Source: CAZEVY01 sp964515555
GTDB taxonomy: Bacteria; Acidobacteriota; Terriglobia; Bryobacterales; Bryobacteraceae
Length of the DNA: 21,609 bases
Direction: 5' to 3'
NCBI GenBank assembly: GCA_964515555.1
Contig: CAZEVY010000093.1
Location: 1-21,609 of the forward strand
Every line of letters begins with the position of its first letter. Within the stretch, counting starts at the first letter, position 1. Positions 1 to 7,768 of this stretch are shown here, piece by piece. A model generated the notes under the pieces. It did no database searches. It was not told the DNA's origin and was given only the letters and a program-made list of their open reading frames with translations. Made by a program: the position numbers and the translations under genes.

Positions 1-61
<61 letters not shown>

Positions 62-68
62 ACTTTTC

Positions 69-1142
69 ATGAAACGATCGTCGGTTTCCGCTCTCTTCGC
101 CTCGCTGCTCGTTCTGGGCGCGATGCTTCTGCGCGAGCCGGTGCGCGCCTCGCAGGGCGCTCCCTCGACGTCCGTCAGCGGCCAGGGCACGATGCGTTTC
201 CGCGTCGTCTACACATCCGATCACCTGCCACCGGAGGCGCGCGCGGTACTGAAGGGCGCGCACGGCGGATTCGCGGTCGACTTGCGGCCGGGACGCGGCG
301 AGATCTACTTTGCCCTGAGCGGGGCGGGCATTATTCGCATCTCGGCCGATCTTAAGTCGGCCCGGATGGTCGACACCGCGCCCGAGGTGAAGAACACCAA
401 CCAGCACAACGCGATGATCTGGTCGGCGCCGGACGGAACGCCCTATCTGACGTTCCCCGCCAACCAGGCCAATCGCGTGTTCACCACCACGCTGGACGGG
501 AAACTGGTTCATACCCTGGAGCCGCCCGCCTCGGGCGACGACCTCGGCAACCCCGTCGTCAACGACTATTTCGCGAAGCGCGGTCCCTTCATCCCGACCG
601 ACGTCGAACAGCTCGACGGTCTCTTCTACATTCCCACCGGATACTCGAAGCTCGACTTCGTCCTAACCGCGCGCCTGACCTCGACCAGCCCCGTCCGCGC
701 CGTCTGGCACGACCTCTCCTTCGGCGGCCGCGGAACCGGAACCGGCCAGTTCGGCACCGGGCACGGCGTCACCGTGCCGCCGGGGACAAAGCGAATCGAC
801 ATCGCCGACCGTCCCAACTCCGAGATCGACCGCTTCAACCGCCATGGCCATTACCTCTCGACGCTGAAGCTTCCCGCCGGCTCGTTCCCCTGCGACACCT
901 ACTACCTCGGCAAATACGCGGTGGTCGGCGCGCTCCACGGGCCGGATCGCACCAAGGGCGCGCCCATCTATGTGCTCGAGGACGACCAGGTGATCTCCAC
1001 CGTCATGATCAAGGAAGAGCTGGGACTGCCAAACTTCCAGCACATCCACAACGCCGTGTTGCGCGAGACCGGCGGCAGGCTCTACATCGTCGCGCAGGCC
1101 TGGAATCCCGGCGACTTCGCGATTCTCGAACAGGTGAAGTGA
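69..1142 (+). CDS. secreted beta-propeller-like protein of unknown function
   Basis: 357 residues. The N-terminus has a basic MKR start and a hydrophobic core to about residue 27, typical of a Sec signal peptide, so the product is probably exported. The rest has repeated short strand-like segments (for example GEIYFALSGAGIIRIS, a DGKLVHTL-type turn, and a GRLYIVAQAW ending) that suggest an NHL/six-bladed-propeller-like fold. I do not recognise a catalytic motif. The ATG is 7 bases after the encoded CCA of tRNA-Asp and has no Shine-Dalgarno sequence in front of it, so it may be cotranscribed with the tRNA. The stop overlaps the start of the downstream TPR lipoprotein by one base (TGATG), indicating a two-gene operon. 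Function is not assigned. Confidence 0.8.
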   Translation: MKRSSVSALFASLLVLGAMLLREPVRASQGAPSTSVSGQGTMRFRVVYTSDHLPPEARAVLKGAHGGFAVDLRPGRGEIYFALSGAGIIRISADLKSARMVDTAPEVKNTNQHNAMIWSAPDGTPYLTFPANQANRVFTTTLDGKLVHTLEPPASGDDLGNPVVNDYFAKRGPFIPTDVEQLDGLFYIPTGYSKLDFVLTARLTSTSPVRAVWHDLSFGGRGTGTGQFGTGHGVTVPPGTKRIDIADRPNSEIDRFNRHGHYLSTLKLPAGSFPCDTYYLGKYAVVGALHGPDRTKGAPIYVLEDDQVISTVMIKEELGLPNFQHIHNAVLRETGGRLYIVAQAWNPGDFAILEQVK

Positions 1143-3448
1143 TGCCGGCGCGCGCCGCCGTCCGGTCGCGGACGTTGTGTCTGCTCGCGCTGGCGGCCCT
1201 GGCGGGATGCAGCCGGGAGCCGGCGGCACAACGGCTCCTGCGCGCCGGAAACAAGTACCTGGAGCAGGGGAAGGCCGCCGAAGCCTCGATCGTCTTCCGG
1301 CAGGCCATCGAGAAGGACCGCCGTTTCGGCGCCGCCTACCTGCAACTCGCCCGCGCCGAATTGCGGCTCGCGCGGATCCGGCCCGCGATGGGAGCCTTTC
1401 GGCGCGCCTGCGAGCTGCGAGCGTCCGGCGACGAGGCCTGTCTCGCCCTGGCCGACCTGCTTCTCACCACCTACCTCCGCGATCCCCTAGCCTACGGCGG
1501 ACTCGTCGCCGAGCTCGACGATATCGCCGCCGGGATTCTTCGCCGCGACCCCTCCTCCTACGACGGGCATCGAATCCGCGGCTACGTTCACGCCGGCGAG
1601 GGACGCGACGAGGAGGCGGAGAAGAGCTTCGCGACCGCCAACCGGATCCGGCCCAATCAAAGCGGAGTGGTGGTGGTGCTGGCGCGATTCCTGGCGCGCC
1701 GCGATTTTCCCCAGGCCGAGAAGATGCTGCTCGATCTGATCGAGCATGACAAGTCGTTCAGCCCCGCCTACGACCTGCTGTACATGGAGTACCTTCGCGC
1801 CAAGCGGCTTCCCGATGCCGACCGCATGATTGAGCTCAAGGCGGCACAGAATCCCTCCAACCCCGGTTTTCAGCTCCAGGTCGCCAATCACTACCGCGCC
1901 AGCCGCCGTCCCGACAAGATGCAGGAGGCGCTTCAGCGCCTGGCCACGGATCGGAAACGATTCCCGGACGGCCGCTTGCGCGCCGGTGCGTTCTACCACG
2001 CCATCGGGGACTTCAGCTCCGCCGCGCGCGAGTTCCGGCTCGGCATGGAGGATCAGCCGGCCCGCAAGGCCGAGTATCAGAAGCGCCTCGTGGAGGCGCT
2101 ATACAGCCAGGGACTCCGCGGCGACGCCGTCGAGCTCGCCAATCAGTTGGCCGCCGAAAACCCACGCGACCCGGAGAGCAAGGGCTTGCGGGCCATCCTT
2201 CGGATGCGCGCCGGAAACGCCGAGGACGTCCGGCAGTCGGTCGCCGATCTCGCCGAGGCTGTTCGGAGCCGGCCGGACAGCCTTGGAATGCGCATCCGTC
2301 TCGCCGAAGCCTACTTCGCCACGGGCGATTTGGACTCCGCCGCCACCCACTTCGCCGAGGCTTCCCGTCAGCGGCCCGACCTGATCGCTCCGCAGCTCGG
2401 CCTGACTCAGGCGCTTATCGCCAAGGGAGAATACGGCAAGGCTCTTGCCGTTTCCGAAGCCATTCTGGGATCGATTCCGACCCTCGCCGAGGCGCGCTTT
2501 CAACGCGCGCGTGCGCTGATCGGCATGGGAGAGAAGGCCAAGGGCCGCGCCGAGCTCGATCTCCTGAAACGCGAGCACTCGAACCTGCCGGCGCCGGTCG
2601 ACGCGCTGGCTCGCGCCGACATGGCGGAGGGGCGTTTTCGCGAGGCCGAGGCCGGCTTCCGAGCGCTCATCGGGATGGGTTCGCATTTCGCCGGCGTTCG
2701 CGGACTGGTCGACACACGAATCGCCGAGGGCAAGACCGCCGAGGCCGCCAACATCGCCCGGGAAGAGCTCGCCAAATCGCCGCAGTCGCCGCTGCTCCGG
2801 CTGCTGTACGCCGACGCCTCCAAGGCCGCCGGTAACTCGGAGGCGGCGATCGAGGAGTACGAGTATCTGCAAGGCCGTTTTCCGCTCGACGCACGGCTGC
2901 ACTTTCAGACGGGCGAGGCCAGGATTCAACTGGGGAGATTGCACGAAGCCGCGGACGCCTTCGAGAAAGCCTGCGTGCTGGCCCCGAATGACGCCGCTTC
3001 CCACAAGCGCCTCGCGATGGTCTACGCCGCCCTGGGCAATCTCCCAAAAGCCCGCGACGCCTACCGGTCGGCGGTTCGCCTGGCGCCCGACGACGCCACT
3101 TCGCTCAACAATCTCGCCTACATCCTCGCCGAACTCAACGAGGACCTCAATGCCGCGCTTCAGCACGCCAACCGCGCCCGGCAACGGCGAAACGACAGCC
3201 TCGACATCGAGGATACGCTGGGCTGGGTCTATACGCGCCGGGGACTCTGGCCGCAGGCGATCGCGATCTACGAGAAGCTGCTGCGGCAGGCGCCCAATAA
3301 CCCGCTGTATCGCTATCACTACGCCGCGGCGCTCTCCGGCAAGGGCGACAAGGCCGGCGCGCTCCGTGAACTCGGAACGGCGCTGAGCCTGAAGCCGAAC
3401 AAGGACGAGGAACGCCGTATCCGCGCGATGCTGGGTTCCGTACGCTGA
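1142..3448 (+). CDS. large TPR-repeat lipoprotein, PEP-CTERM system PrsT-like
   Basis: 768 residues from the ATG at 1142. A GTG directly before it is possible, but the AGGTGA at 1132-1137 is better spaced for the ATG. The N-terminus is a lipoprotein signal ending in a lipobox LAGC, with Cys at about residue 23, so the mature protein should be lipid-anchored. Almost everything after that is tandem TPR helices, visible as repeated A..A...G....A....A.A..P patterns, with the clearest units near the C-terminus. Size and architecture resemble the TPR lipoproteins (PrsT type) that accompany exosortase/PEP-CTERM loci, and the convergent next gene is a PEP-CTERM protein. A general role as an outer-membrane or periplasmic scaffold for polysaccharide or surface-protein export is inferred, not shown. 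Confidence 0.85.
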   Translation: MPARAAVRSRTLCLLALAALAGCSREPAAQRLLRAGNKYLEQGKAAEASIVFRQAIEKDRRFGAAYLQLARAELRLARIRPAMGAFRRACELRASGDEACLALADLLLTTYLRDPLAYGGLVAELDDIAAGILRRDPSSYDGHRIRGYVHAGEGRDEEAEKSFATANRIRPNQSGVVVVLARFLARRDFPQAEKMLLDLIEHDKSFSPAYDLLYMEYLRAKRLPDADRMIELKAAQNPSNPGFQLQVANHYRASRRPDKMQEALQRLATDRKRFPDGRLRAGAFYHAIGDFSSAAREFRLGMEDQPARKAEYQKRLVEALYSQGLRGDAVELANQLAAENPRDPESKGLRAILRMRAGNAEDVRQSVADLAEAVRSRPDSLGMRIRLAEAYFATGDLDSAATHFAEASRQRPDLIAPQLGLTQALIAKGEYGKALAVSEAILGSIPTLAEARFQRARALIGMGEKAKGRAELDLLKREHSNLPAPVDALARADMAEGRFREAEAGFRALIGMGSHFAGVRGLVDTRIAEGKTAEAANIAREELAKSPQSPLLRLLYADASKAAGNSEAAIEEYEYLQGRFPLDARLHFQTGEARIQLGRLHEAADAFEKACVLAPNDAASHKRLAMVYAALGNLPKARDAYRSAVRLAPDDATSLNNLAYILAELNEDLNAALQHANRARQRRNDSLDIEDTLGWVYTRRGLWPQAIAIYEKLLRQAPNNPLYRYHYAAALSGKGDKAGALRELGTALSLKPNKDEERRIRAMLGSVR

Positions 3449-3452
3449 GGTT

Positions 3453-3466
3453 CGGCGGCGCCGCCG
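3453..3466. terminator. GC palindrome between convergent genes, possible bidirectional terminator
   Basis: A perfect 14-base palindrome (CGGCGGCGCCGCCG) lies in the 33-base gap between two convergent stops. There is no T-run on either side, so intrinsic termination would be weak. It could simply be a GC-rich coincidence. Confidence 0.25.
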
Positions 3467-3481
3467 GGCGACGCCTCGAAA

Positions 3482-4657
3482 TCAGCGGATGTAACGGCGG
3501 AGAAGCGCCAATACAGCGAGTCCGCCCCCGAGTAAGGCGGTCGTAGTGGGTTCGGGAATGGGTGCGTCCGCGGTGAAACTGAACCCTTGAAAGTCGGCCG
3601 ACATCTTGTTGCCGATATCCAGGGTCGAGCCGGAGATCAGGGCGCCGCGAATCGACAGGTCGTTGCCGAATTCCAGGGTACCGTTTGGTGTGTAGACGGT
3701 GCCGAAGATCTGAGCCTTGTTGCCGAAGGTGGCGTTGCCATGAACTTCCAGGAGGAACCGGGACGCATCCGCCAGCGCCGGGACGGTGAAGGCCGCTCCG
3801 TTGATCAGCCAGGTCAAGTCGTTGCCGATGTCCAGGTCTCCAACCACCAGGATCCGGTTGGTGGTGGCGCCGTCGTTATTCAATCGGATGGTGAGCTTGT
3901 TTCCGCCGGTGATCGAGTTGAACTCGAAGTCGCCGGCGAGCGCGTCGAGGTCCAGTATCCCGTCGTTCCCGAACGTGAGGTCGCCGTACACACCGGGGTT
4001 CAGCGTGACGGTCAGATTGTTGGCTGCCGATCCCTGGTCCACGCCGCCCGCCGAGAAGACAGCCGCCCCCGGTAGGGTCGGGGCCACGAAGCTGGCCGGC
4101 GTCGCCGGCGTTCCACCCGGCGTGAGGGTGCCCGAGAAGGGAGTGCCATTCAGGTTGATCGATCCGGCGGCCGTGATAACCCCGCTGCCCAGGTCGGTCT
4201 CATTGCCGGTCTTCACGAAGTTGCCCCCGGTATCGGCGTTGCCCGTCATGGAGGCTTTATTCCCGATCGTGATGTCGCCGGTGAAGATCAGGCCGTTCGA
4301 GATGATGGCGTCGTTGCCCAGCGAAAGGAATCCGCCGCCCTGGGCGCCGGCGTTGATCTCGGCCTTATTCCCGATGGTGACGTTGCTGTTGAACAGGACC
4401 GGTCCGCCGATGATCGCGTCGTTTCCCAGGTTGAGAGTCGACCCGCCCTGGAGGCCTTGCACGCTGGCCTTGTTGCCGATGGTGACGGCGCCGGCGCTTC
4501 CGACTATCGACCCGGCGGTGGTCACCGTGAGATCGTTTCCGATGTTGACGCTCGTCTGACCGTAGACGACAAACTCGTTGATGAGTGCGGCGCGACCGCC
4601 GGCGGTCGAAAGGATTGCGGCAACTGCGATACGGCAAAGTGTGCGAACGGAACACAC
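3482..4657 (-). CDS. PEP-CTERM surface protein with alternating GND/GNK repeats
   Basis: 391 residues from the GTG at 4657. This start has a GGAGGAA ribosome site 7 bases upstream (4665-4671) and directly precedes a signal peptide (hydrophobic, about residues 8-23, AGGRA). The longer reading frame to 4849 runs through the promoter region and is rejected. The body is a Gly/Asn-rich, strand-like repeat array with 13 motifs of the form hydrophobic-x-G-N-(D/K/E), most spaced 17-22 residues apart, suggesting a beta-solenoid. The C-terminus is a clear PEP-CTERM sorting signal: PEP at 368-370, a hydrophobic stretch 372-386, then Arg-Arg. Proteins with this signal are processed by an exosortase in the inner membrane and delivered to the surface or extracellular matrix. 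The exosortase is not in the window. The sorting signal is certain; the surface role is inferred. Confidence 0.9.
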   Translation of the reverse strand: MCSVRTLCRIAVAAILSTAGGRAALINEFVVYGQTSVNIGNDLTVTTAGSIVGSAGAVTIGNKASVQGLQGGSTLNLGNDAIIGGPVLFNSNVTIGNKAEINAGAQGGGFLSLGNDAIISNGLIFTGDITIGNKASMTGNADTGGNFVKTGNETDLGSGVITAAGSINLNGTPFSGTLTPGGTPATPASFVAPTLPGAAVFSAGGVDQGSAANNLTVTLNPGVYGDLTFGNDGILDLDALAGDFEFNSITGGNKLTIRLNNDGATTNRILVVGDLDIGNDLTWLINGAAFTVPALADASRFLLEVHGNATFGNKAQIFGTVYTPNGTLEFGNDLSIRGALISGSTLDIGNKMSADFQGFSFTADAPIPEPTTTALLGGGLAVLALLRRYIR

Positions 4658-4664
4658 AGCGAAG

Positions 4665-4671
4665 TTCCTCC
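4665..4671 (-). promoter_or_regulatory. Shine-Dalgarno site that sets the PEP-CTERM gene start
   Basis: GGAGGAA on the minus strand, 7 bases before the GTG at 4657. The surrounding 11-base sequence ATCGGAGGAAC is repeated exactly upstream (plus-strand 4664-4674 and 4757-4767). The upstream copy has no start codon at a useful distance. Confidence 0.75.
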
Positions 4672-4780
4672 GATAGATCGTTGGCCTCTGTCCTAAGGAG
4701 TCGGGTGAAGCACGCGCATCGATGTCCCGGTAGAATGGGACCTTAGAAGCAGGTAGGTTCCTCCGATCTACTCTATCAAG

Positions 4781-4810
4781 AGTGTAAGGCAGGACACCTA
4801 GATTCGTCAA
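4781..4810 (-). promoter_or_regulatory. putative sigma-70-type promoter of the PEP-CTERM gene
   Basis: On the minus strand, -35 TTGACG (4810-4805), an 18-base spacer and -10 TACACT (4786-4781). A start near 4774 would give a leader of about 115 bases before the GTG at 4657. Matches to consensus are 5/6 and 4/6. No experimental support is available from sequence alone. Confidence 0.45.
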
Positions 4811-4845
4811 CAGGTTTCGACCCCTATGTCTCTCAAAGTATTGAT

Positions 4846-4870
4846 GCATAGCACCATGGGAGTACTATGC
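4846..4870. repeat. inverted repeat upstream of the PEP-CTERM promoter, possible operator
   Basis: GCATAG (4846-4851) pairs with CTATGC (4865-4870), and two further pairs follow inside one mismatch. The centre lies about 50 bases upstream of the putative -35 box, a position typical of activator sites. A second symmetric element, GGGG-TAT-CCCC, lies at 4905-4915. The rest of the gene-free stretch 4811-5046 holds the ACAGTATT repeats listed separately and nothing else I recognise. Confidence 0.35.
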
Positions 4871-4958
4871 CATCCAACTCTGGTCTTAGGACGAACCACT
4901 GATGGGGGTATCCCCTGCGGTCTTGCCGGGCGGGTGAGACGCCTGGTGGCATAAACCA

Positions 4959-4997
4959 CTAGTTACAGTATTCCGTGTAGTCGACAGTATTTACTAG
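4959..4997. repeat. paired ACAGTATT direct repeats flanked by CTAGT/ACTAG
   Basis: The octamer ACAGTATT occurs at 4965-4972 and again at 4984-4991, 19 bases apart. The pair is bracketed by the inverted arms CTAGT (4959-4963) and ACTAG (4993-4997). It sits in an AT-richer island between the 3' end of the VWFA gene and the upstream region of the PEP-CTERM gene. It may be a protein-binding site; no family can be assigned. Confidence 0.3.
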
Positions 4998-5046
4998 GCT
5001 ACCGCTTGCTGTTTGCGCGACCGTCGTGCGGGGGTCGTACGCGTTG

Positions 5047-5976
5047 CTACATCCGCGGCGCGTAATACCCCTGGCGGGCGCGGACGAACAGGTCCTTGCG
5101 GTTTCGGACGCGGATCGTGACCGGATGGTAGAGGCCGTCGGTGCGCAGCGGCTCCGGCCTGTAGAGCACGTTGTACTGGTGCCGCAGCTCGTTGGCGATA
5201 TTTTCGAACGACTGCGACAGGTCCTCGACCTTGAACGGGAAGAACACCACGCCGCCGGTCTCGTCGGCGAAGTACTTCAGCACTTTGTCGCCGTCCATGG
5301 CGGCACGCGTGTTGTTGTTCGAGATCGCATAGATGACGACGTCGGACTTGTGCGCCTGCTCGAGCGCCTGGTCGCGCGTAAAGCGGCTCTGGTTGTCGTC
5401 GCCGTCGCTGAGGATGATCATGGCTCGCCGGAACTTGTGCCGCGGCTGGTCCTTGCTCAACCGGTCGCGGCAGGCCTCGAAGATGGCATCGTAGAGGGCC
5501 GTGCCCCCGCCCGGACGCAGCTTGCGCACCGACTCGGCGAGCTTCTCGGTGTCGTCGGACAGTTCCGAGACGAACTCGGCCTGCGTGTCGAAGCTCACGA
5601 TCACCGCCCGATCCTGCCCGCGCCGCACGACGCTGTTGATGAACTCGATGGCGGCCTCCTGGAGGAAACGAAAGCGGGTGCGCACGCTGTTGCTGGAATC
5701 GATCAGGATCGCCAGGCGCAGCGGAAGGTCGGTCTCGGCGGTGAACTCGAGGATGGTCTGGCGGTTCCTCCCCTCGAGGATCTCGAAATCGTCGCGCGAC
5801 AGGTCGGTGACGAAACGGCCCTTCTTGTCGGAGACCGTATAGAGCAGGTTGACGCGCGTCACCTCCACCTGGATGCGCGTCTGCGGATCGTCGGCCGGCG
5901 GCTGCTGGGCGCTCTGCGCGAAGAAACCGGCGGCGCCCGCGGCGAGCGCGCCCAGGAGAATGACGGTGCGGCGCAT
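5047..5976 (-). CDS. secreted VWFA-domain protein, acidobacterial VWFA-related family
   Basis: 309 residues from the ATG at 5976, which has a GCGAGG ribosome site 7 bases upstream and begins an obvious signal peptide (MRR plus a hydrophobic stretch to about residue 20). An N-terminal strand-rich segment (residues 33-80, including FVTDLSRDDFEILEG) is typical of the VWFA-related domain family expanded in Acidobacteriota. The von Willebrand A domain follows, with an intact metal-binding MIDAS start D93-S-S-N-S97 and the later ALYDAIFEACRD and ILSDGDDN segments. Such proteins are exported and thought to mediate metal-dependent protein binding, but the partners are unknown. It is the last gene of a four-gene run, 19 bases after rluD. 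The reading frame extends far upstream into rluD, but that extension is out of character and rejected. Confidence 0.88.
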   Translation of the reverse strand: MRRTVILLGALAAGAAGFFAQSAQQPPADDPQTRIQVEVTRVNLLYTVSDKKGRFVTDLSRDDFEILEGRNRQTILEFTAETDLPLRLAILIDSSNSVRTRFRFLQEAAIEFINSVVRRGQDRAVIVSFDTQAEFVSELSDDTEKLAESVRKLRPGGGTALYDAIFEACRDRLSKDQPRHKFRRAMIILSDGDDNQSRFTRDQALEQAHKSDVVIYAISNNNTRAAMDGDKVLKYFADETGGVVFFPFKVEDLSQSFENIANELRHQYNVLYRPEPLRTDGLYHPVTIRVRNRKDLFVRARQGYYAPRM

Positions 5977-5995
5977 GACGATACCTCGCCCTCGA

Positions 5996-6910
5996 TTATA
6001 GCTTCGCCAGCCAGGCTTCCAGATCGGGCGCCAGCGGCGACTCCACGACGACGGCTTCGCCCGTCGCCGGACTGCGGAATCGAATGCGCCGCGCGTGCAG
6101 GAAGTACCTCCCCGGAGGGCCCAGCGCGGACGCGGGCGCGCCATACAGGCGGTCGCCGGCGACCGGGTGGCCGATCGAGGCGACGTGCACGCGAATCTGG
6201 TGGGTGCGCCCGGTGGCGATCCGCACGTCGAGCAGCGTGAAACCATCCCAGCGCCGCGCGACGCGATACTCGGTCAGCGCCGGACGCCCGCCGCGACCTC
6301 GCGCGGTCATTCGCACGCGCCGCACCGGGTCGCGCGCGATGGGCGCTTCGATTCGTCCGCTGACGCCCTTCACGGCGCCGTGCACGAGCGCGACGTAGGA
6401 TTTCTCCACCTGGCGCGAGGCGAATTGCGCGGCCAGGTCGCGATGCGCGCGGTCGTCGCGGGCCACCAGCAGGACTCCGCTAGTGTAGCGGTCGAGCCGG
6501 TGCACGATGCCGGGCCTAAGCTCGCCGCCCTCCGACGAGAGCGCCGCGAAACGGTGCAGCAGCGCATTCACCAGCGTCCCCGAGTGGACGCCCGCGCCGG
6601 CATGCACGACCATTCCGGCGGGCTTGTCGATGGCGATCGTCGATTCGTCTTCGTAGAGCACCGCGAGCGGCAAATCCTCCGCGAAGGCGCGCAGCGGGGG
6701 CGGCTCGGCCGGATGGACGTCGACGGTCTCGCCGCCGCGGAGTTCGTGCGAGGGCTTGGCGGGCTTGCCGTCGCACAGGACCCTGCTCTCGCGGATCCAC
6801 TCCTGCAGCCGGGCACGGCTGAACTGCGGGAGCGCGCGATGGAGGTAACGGTCGAGTCGCGAGCCGGCGTCGGCGGGCGCGACGTGAAGGCTCACCGGCG
6901 GCGCGGCCAC
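5996..6910 (-). CDS. rluD: RluD-type 23S rRNA pseudouridine synthase
   Basis: 304 residues, full length for the RluC/RluD family, cytoplasmic. An S4 RNA-binding domain occupies about residues 16-65 (SRLDRYL, then FSRARLQEWI). The catalytic domain carries the family signature HRLDRYTSG at 137-145, with catalytic Asp140, and the later VEKSYVALVHG and GRTHQIRVH motifs. These enzymes convert specific uridines of large-subunit rRNA to pseudouridine; RluD acts on helix 69. The exact target cannot be read from sequence, so RluC-like specificity is possible. The start is a GTG 3 bases downstream of the stop of the acetyltransferase gene. No strong ribosome site is visible, which suggests translational coupling. 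Confidence 0.9.
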   Translation of the reverse strand: MAAPPVSLHVAPADAGSRLDRYLHRALPQFSRARLQEWIRESRVLCDGKPAKPSHELRGGETVDVHPAEPPPLRAFAEDLPLAVLYEDESTIAIDKPAGMVVHAGAGVHSGTLVNALLHRFAALSSEGGELRPGIVHRLDRYTSGVLLVARDDRAHRDLAAQFASRQVEKSYVALVHGAVKGVSGRIEAPIARDPVRRVRMTARGRGGRPALTEYRVARRWDGFTLLDVRIATGRTHQIRVHVASIGHPVAGDRLYGAPASALGPPGRYFLHARRIRFRSPATGEAVVVESPLAPDLEAWLAKL

Positions 6911-6913
6911 GTT

Positions 6914-7768
6914 CTAGAACAGGATCGACGGCAGGAAAGCCCCGGCCGGATCGTTATAGAGGCCGACGCTCATCAGCGTCATGGGCTGCACGACGCGCAG
7001 TTTCTTATCCAAACACCAGCGGAACAGCTCCGCGTTGCGCATCGGGAGCAGGAACCCCGGACCGCCGAAGGCCGGCGCCGCGGCGATGAGCGCCTTCAGG
7101 TCGTCGTTGGTCTCCCCGACAGCATGGCCGAAGAACGCGACCGCGGTCGCGTAACCGCTGATGCGCCCGCCGCGCAGCACCACGGCCGCCGACCCGTACT
7201 GGATCGCCTCGCGCAGCTCGGCGGCGCGCGCGTGCCCGTGCACCCGCGTACAGAGCGCGTCGCACTGCTCCGCGTCGGCGGCCGCCGCCGGACGGACCTC
7301 GCAGCCGGCCACCTGCTCGCCGATCGGCGGACCCTGCATGGTCGCCAGCGGCTCGCGAACCACGAAGCCGAGCCTGGCGTATAGCGCCAGCGAACGGCCG
7401 TGATAGGCCGCCTGCACCAGCCGAACGCCCGAGAATCCTTTCGCCCGCGCCCGCTCCATCACGTCGAGCATCAACGCGCGGCCGACCGCACCGTTCTGCG
7501 ACGAAGGGTCAACCGTGATGGGCCCCACGCCGGCGATGGTGTCCTCCCAAAGGAAGTTGCTCCCGGCGACGCGGCCGTCGCGCTCGGCGACCACCGAGTA
7601 GACGCGCGGGTTCGCCAGCAGCATCGACATCAGGCCCGCCGCGGCCTCGACGGAGGGAAAATCCGGCGGAAAACCGTGCGCCTCGGCGATCGTCTGGAAC
7701 GCTGAGTGGCAGATCGCGCCGCAAGCCGCGGCGTCGCCGGGCCGGCCGGATCGGAGTACGAGGCTCAT
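6914..7768 (-). CDS. GNAT-family N-acetyltransferase, two-domain
   Basis: 284 residues. The N-terminal 150 residues form a GNAT domain: LRSGRPGDAAACGAI start, central GVGPITVDPSSQNGAVGRAL with the acetyl-CoA loop (Q-N-G-A-V-G near 90-95), and LALYARLGFV before the domain end. A second, less conserved GNAT-like half follows (CEVRPAAAADAEQCDAL onward), as in several tandem-GNAT proteins. The substrate is unknown. The ATG at 7768 overlaps the stop of the upstream adenylate-kinase-like gene by four bases (ATGA), and rluD follows 3 bases later, so it is inside a tight operon. Confidence 0.85.
   Translation of the reverse strand: MSLVLRSGRPGDAAACGAICHSAFQTIAEAHGFPPDFPSVEAAAGLMSMLLANPRVYSVVAERDGRVAGSNFLWEDTIAGVGPITVDPSSQNGAVGRALMLDVMERARAKGFSGVRLVQAAYHGRSLALYARLGFVVREPLATMQGPPIGEQVAGCEVRPAAAADAEQCDALCTRVHGHARAAELREAIQYGSAAVVLRGGRISGYATAVAFFGHAVGETNDDLKALIAAAPAFGGPGFLLPMRNAELFRWCLDKKLRVVQPMTLMSVGLYNDPAGAFLPSILF

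Noticed and set aside
2099..3319. Long open frame antisense to the TPR lipoprotein
   Set aside because: Shadow of a GC-rich gene: no domain, no ribosome site, and the opposite strand codes a clear TPR protein.
4658..4849. N-terminal extension of the PEP-CTERM protein to 4849
   Set aside because: The extension runs through a plausible promoter and leader, has no signal character, and a GTG with a strong ribosome site sits directly before the signal peptide.
5977..6246. Upstream extension of the VWFA protein into rluD
   Set aside because: The extra 90 residues are an out-of-frame reading of rluD; the ATG at 5976 begins a signal peptide and has a ribosome site.
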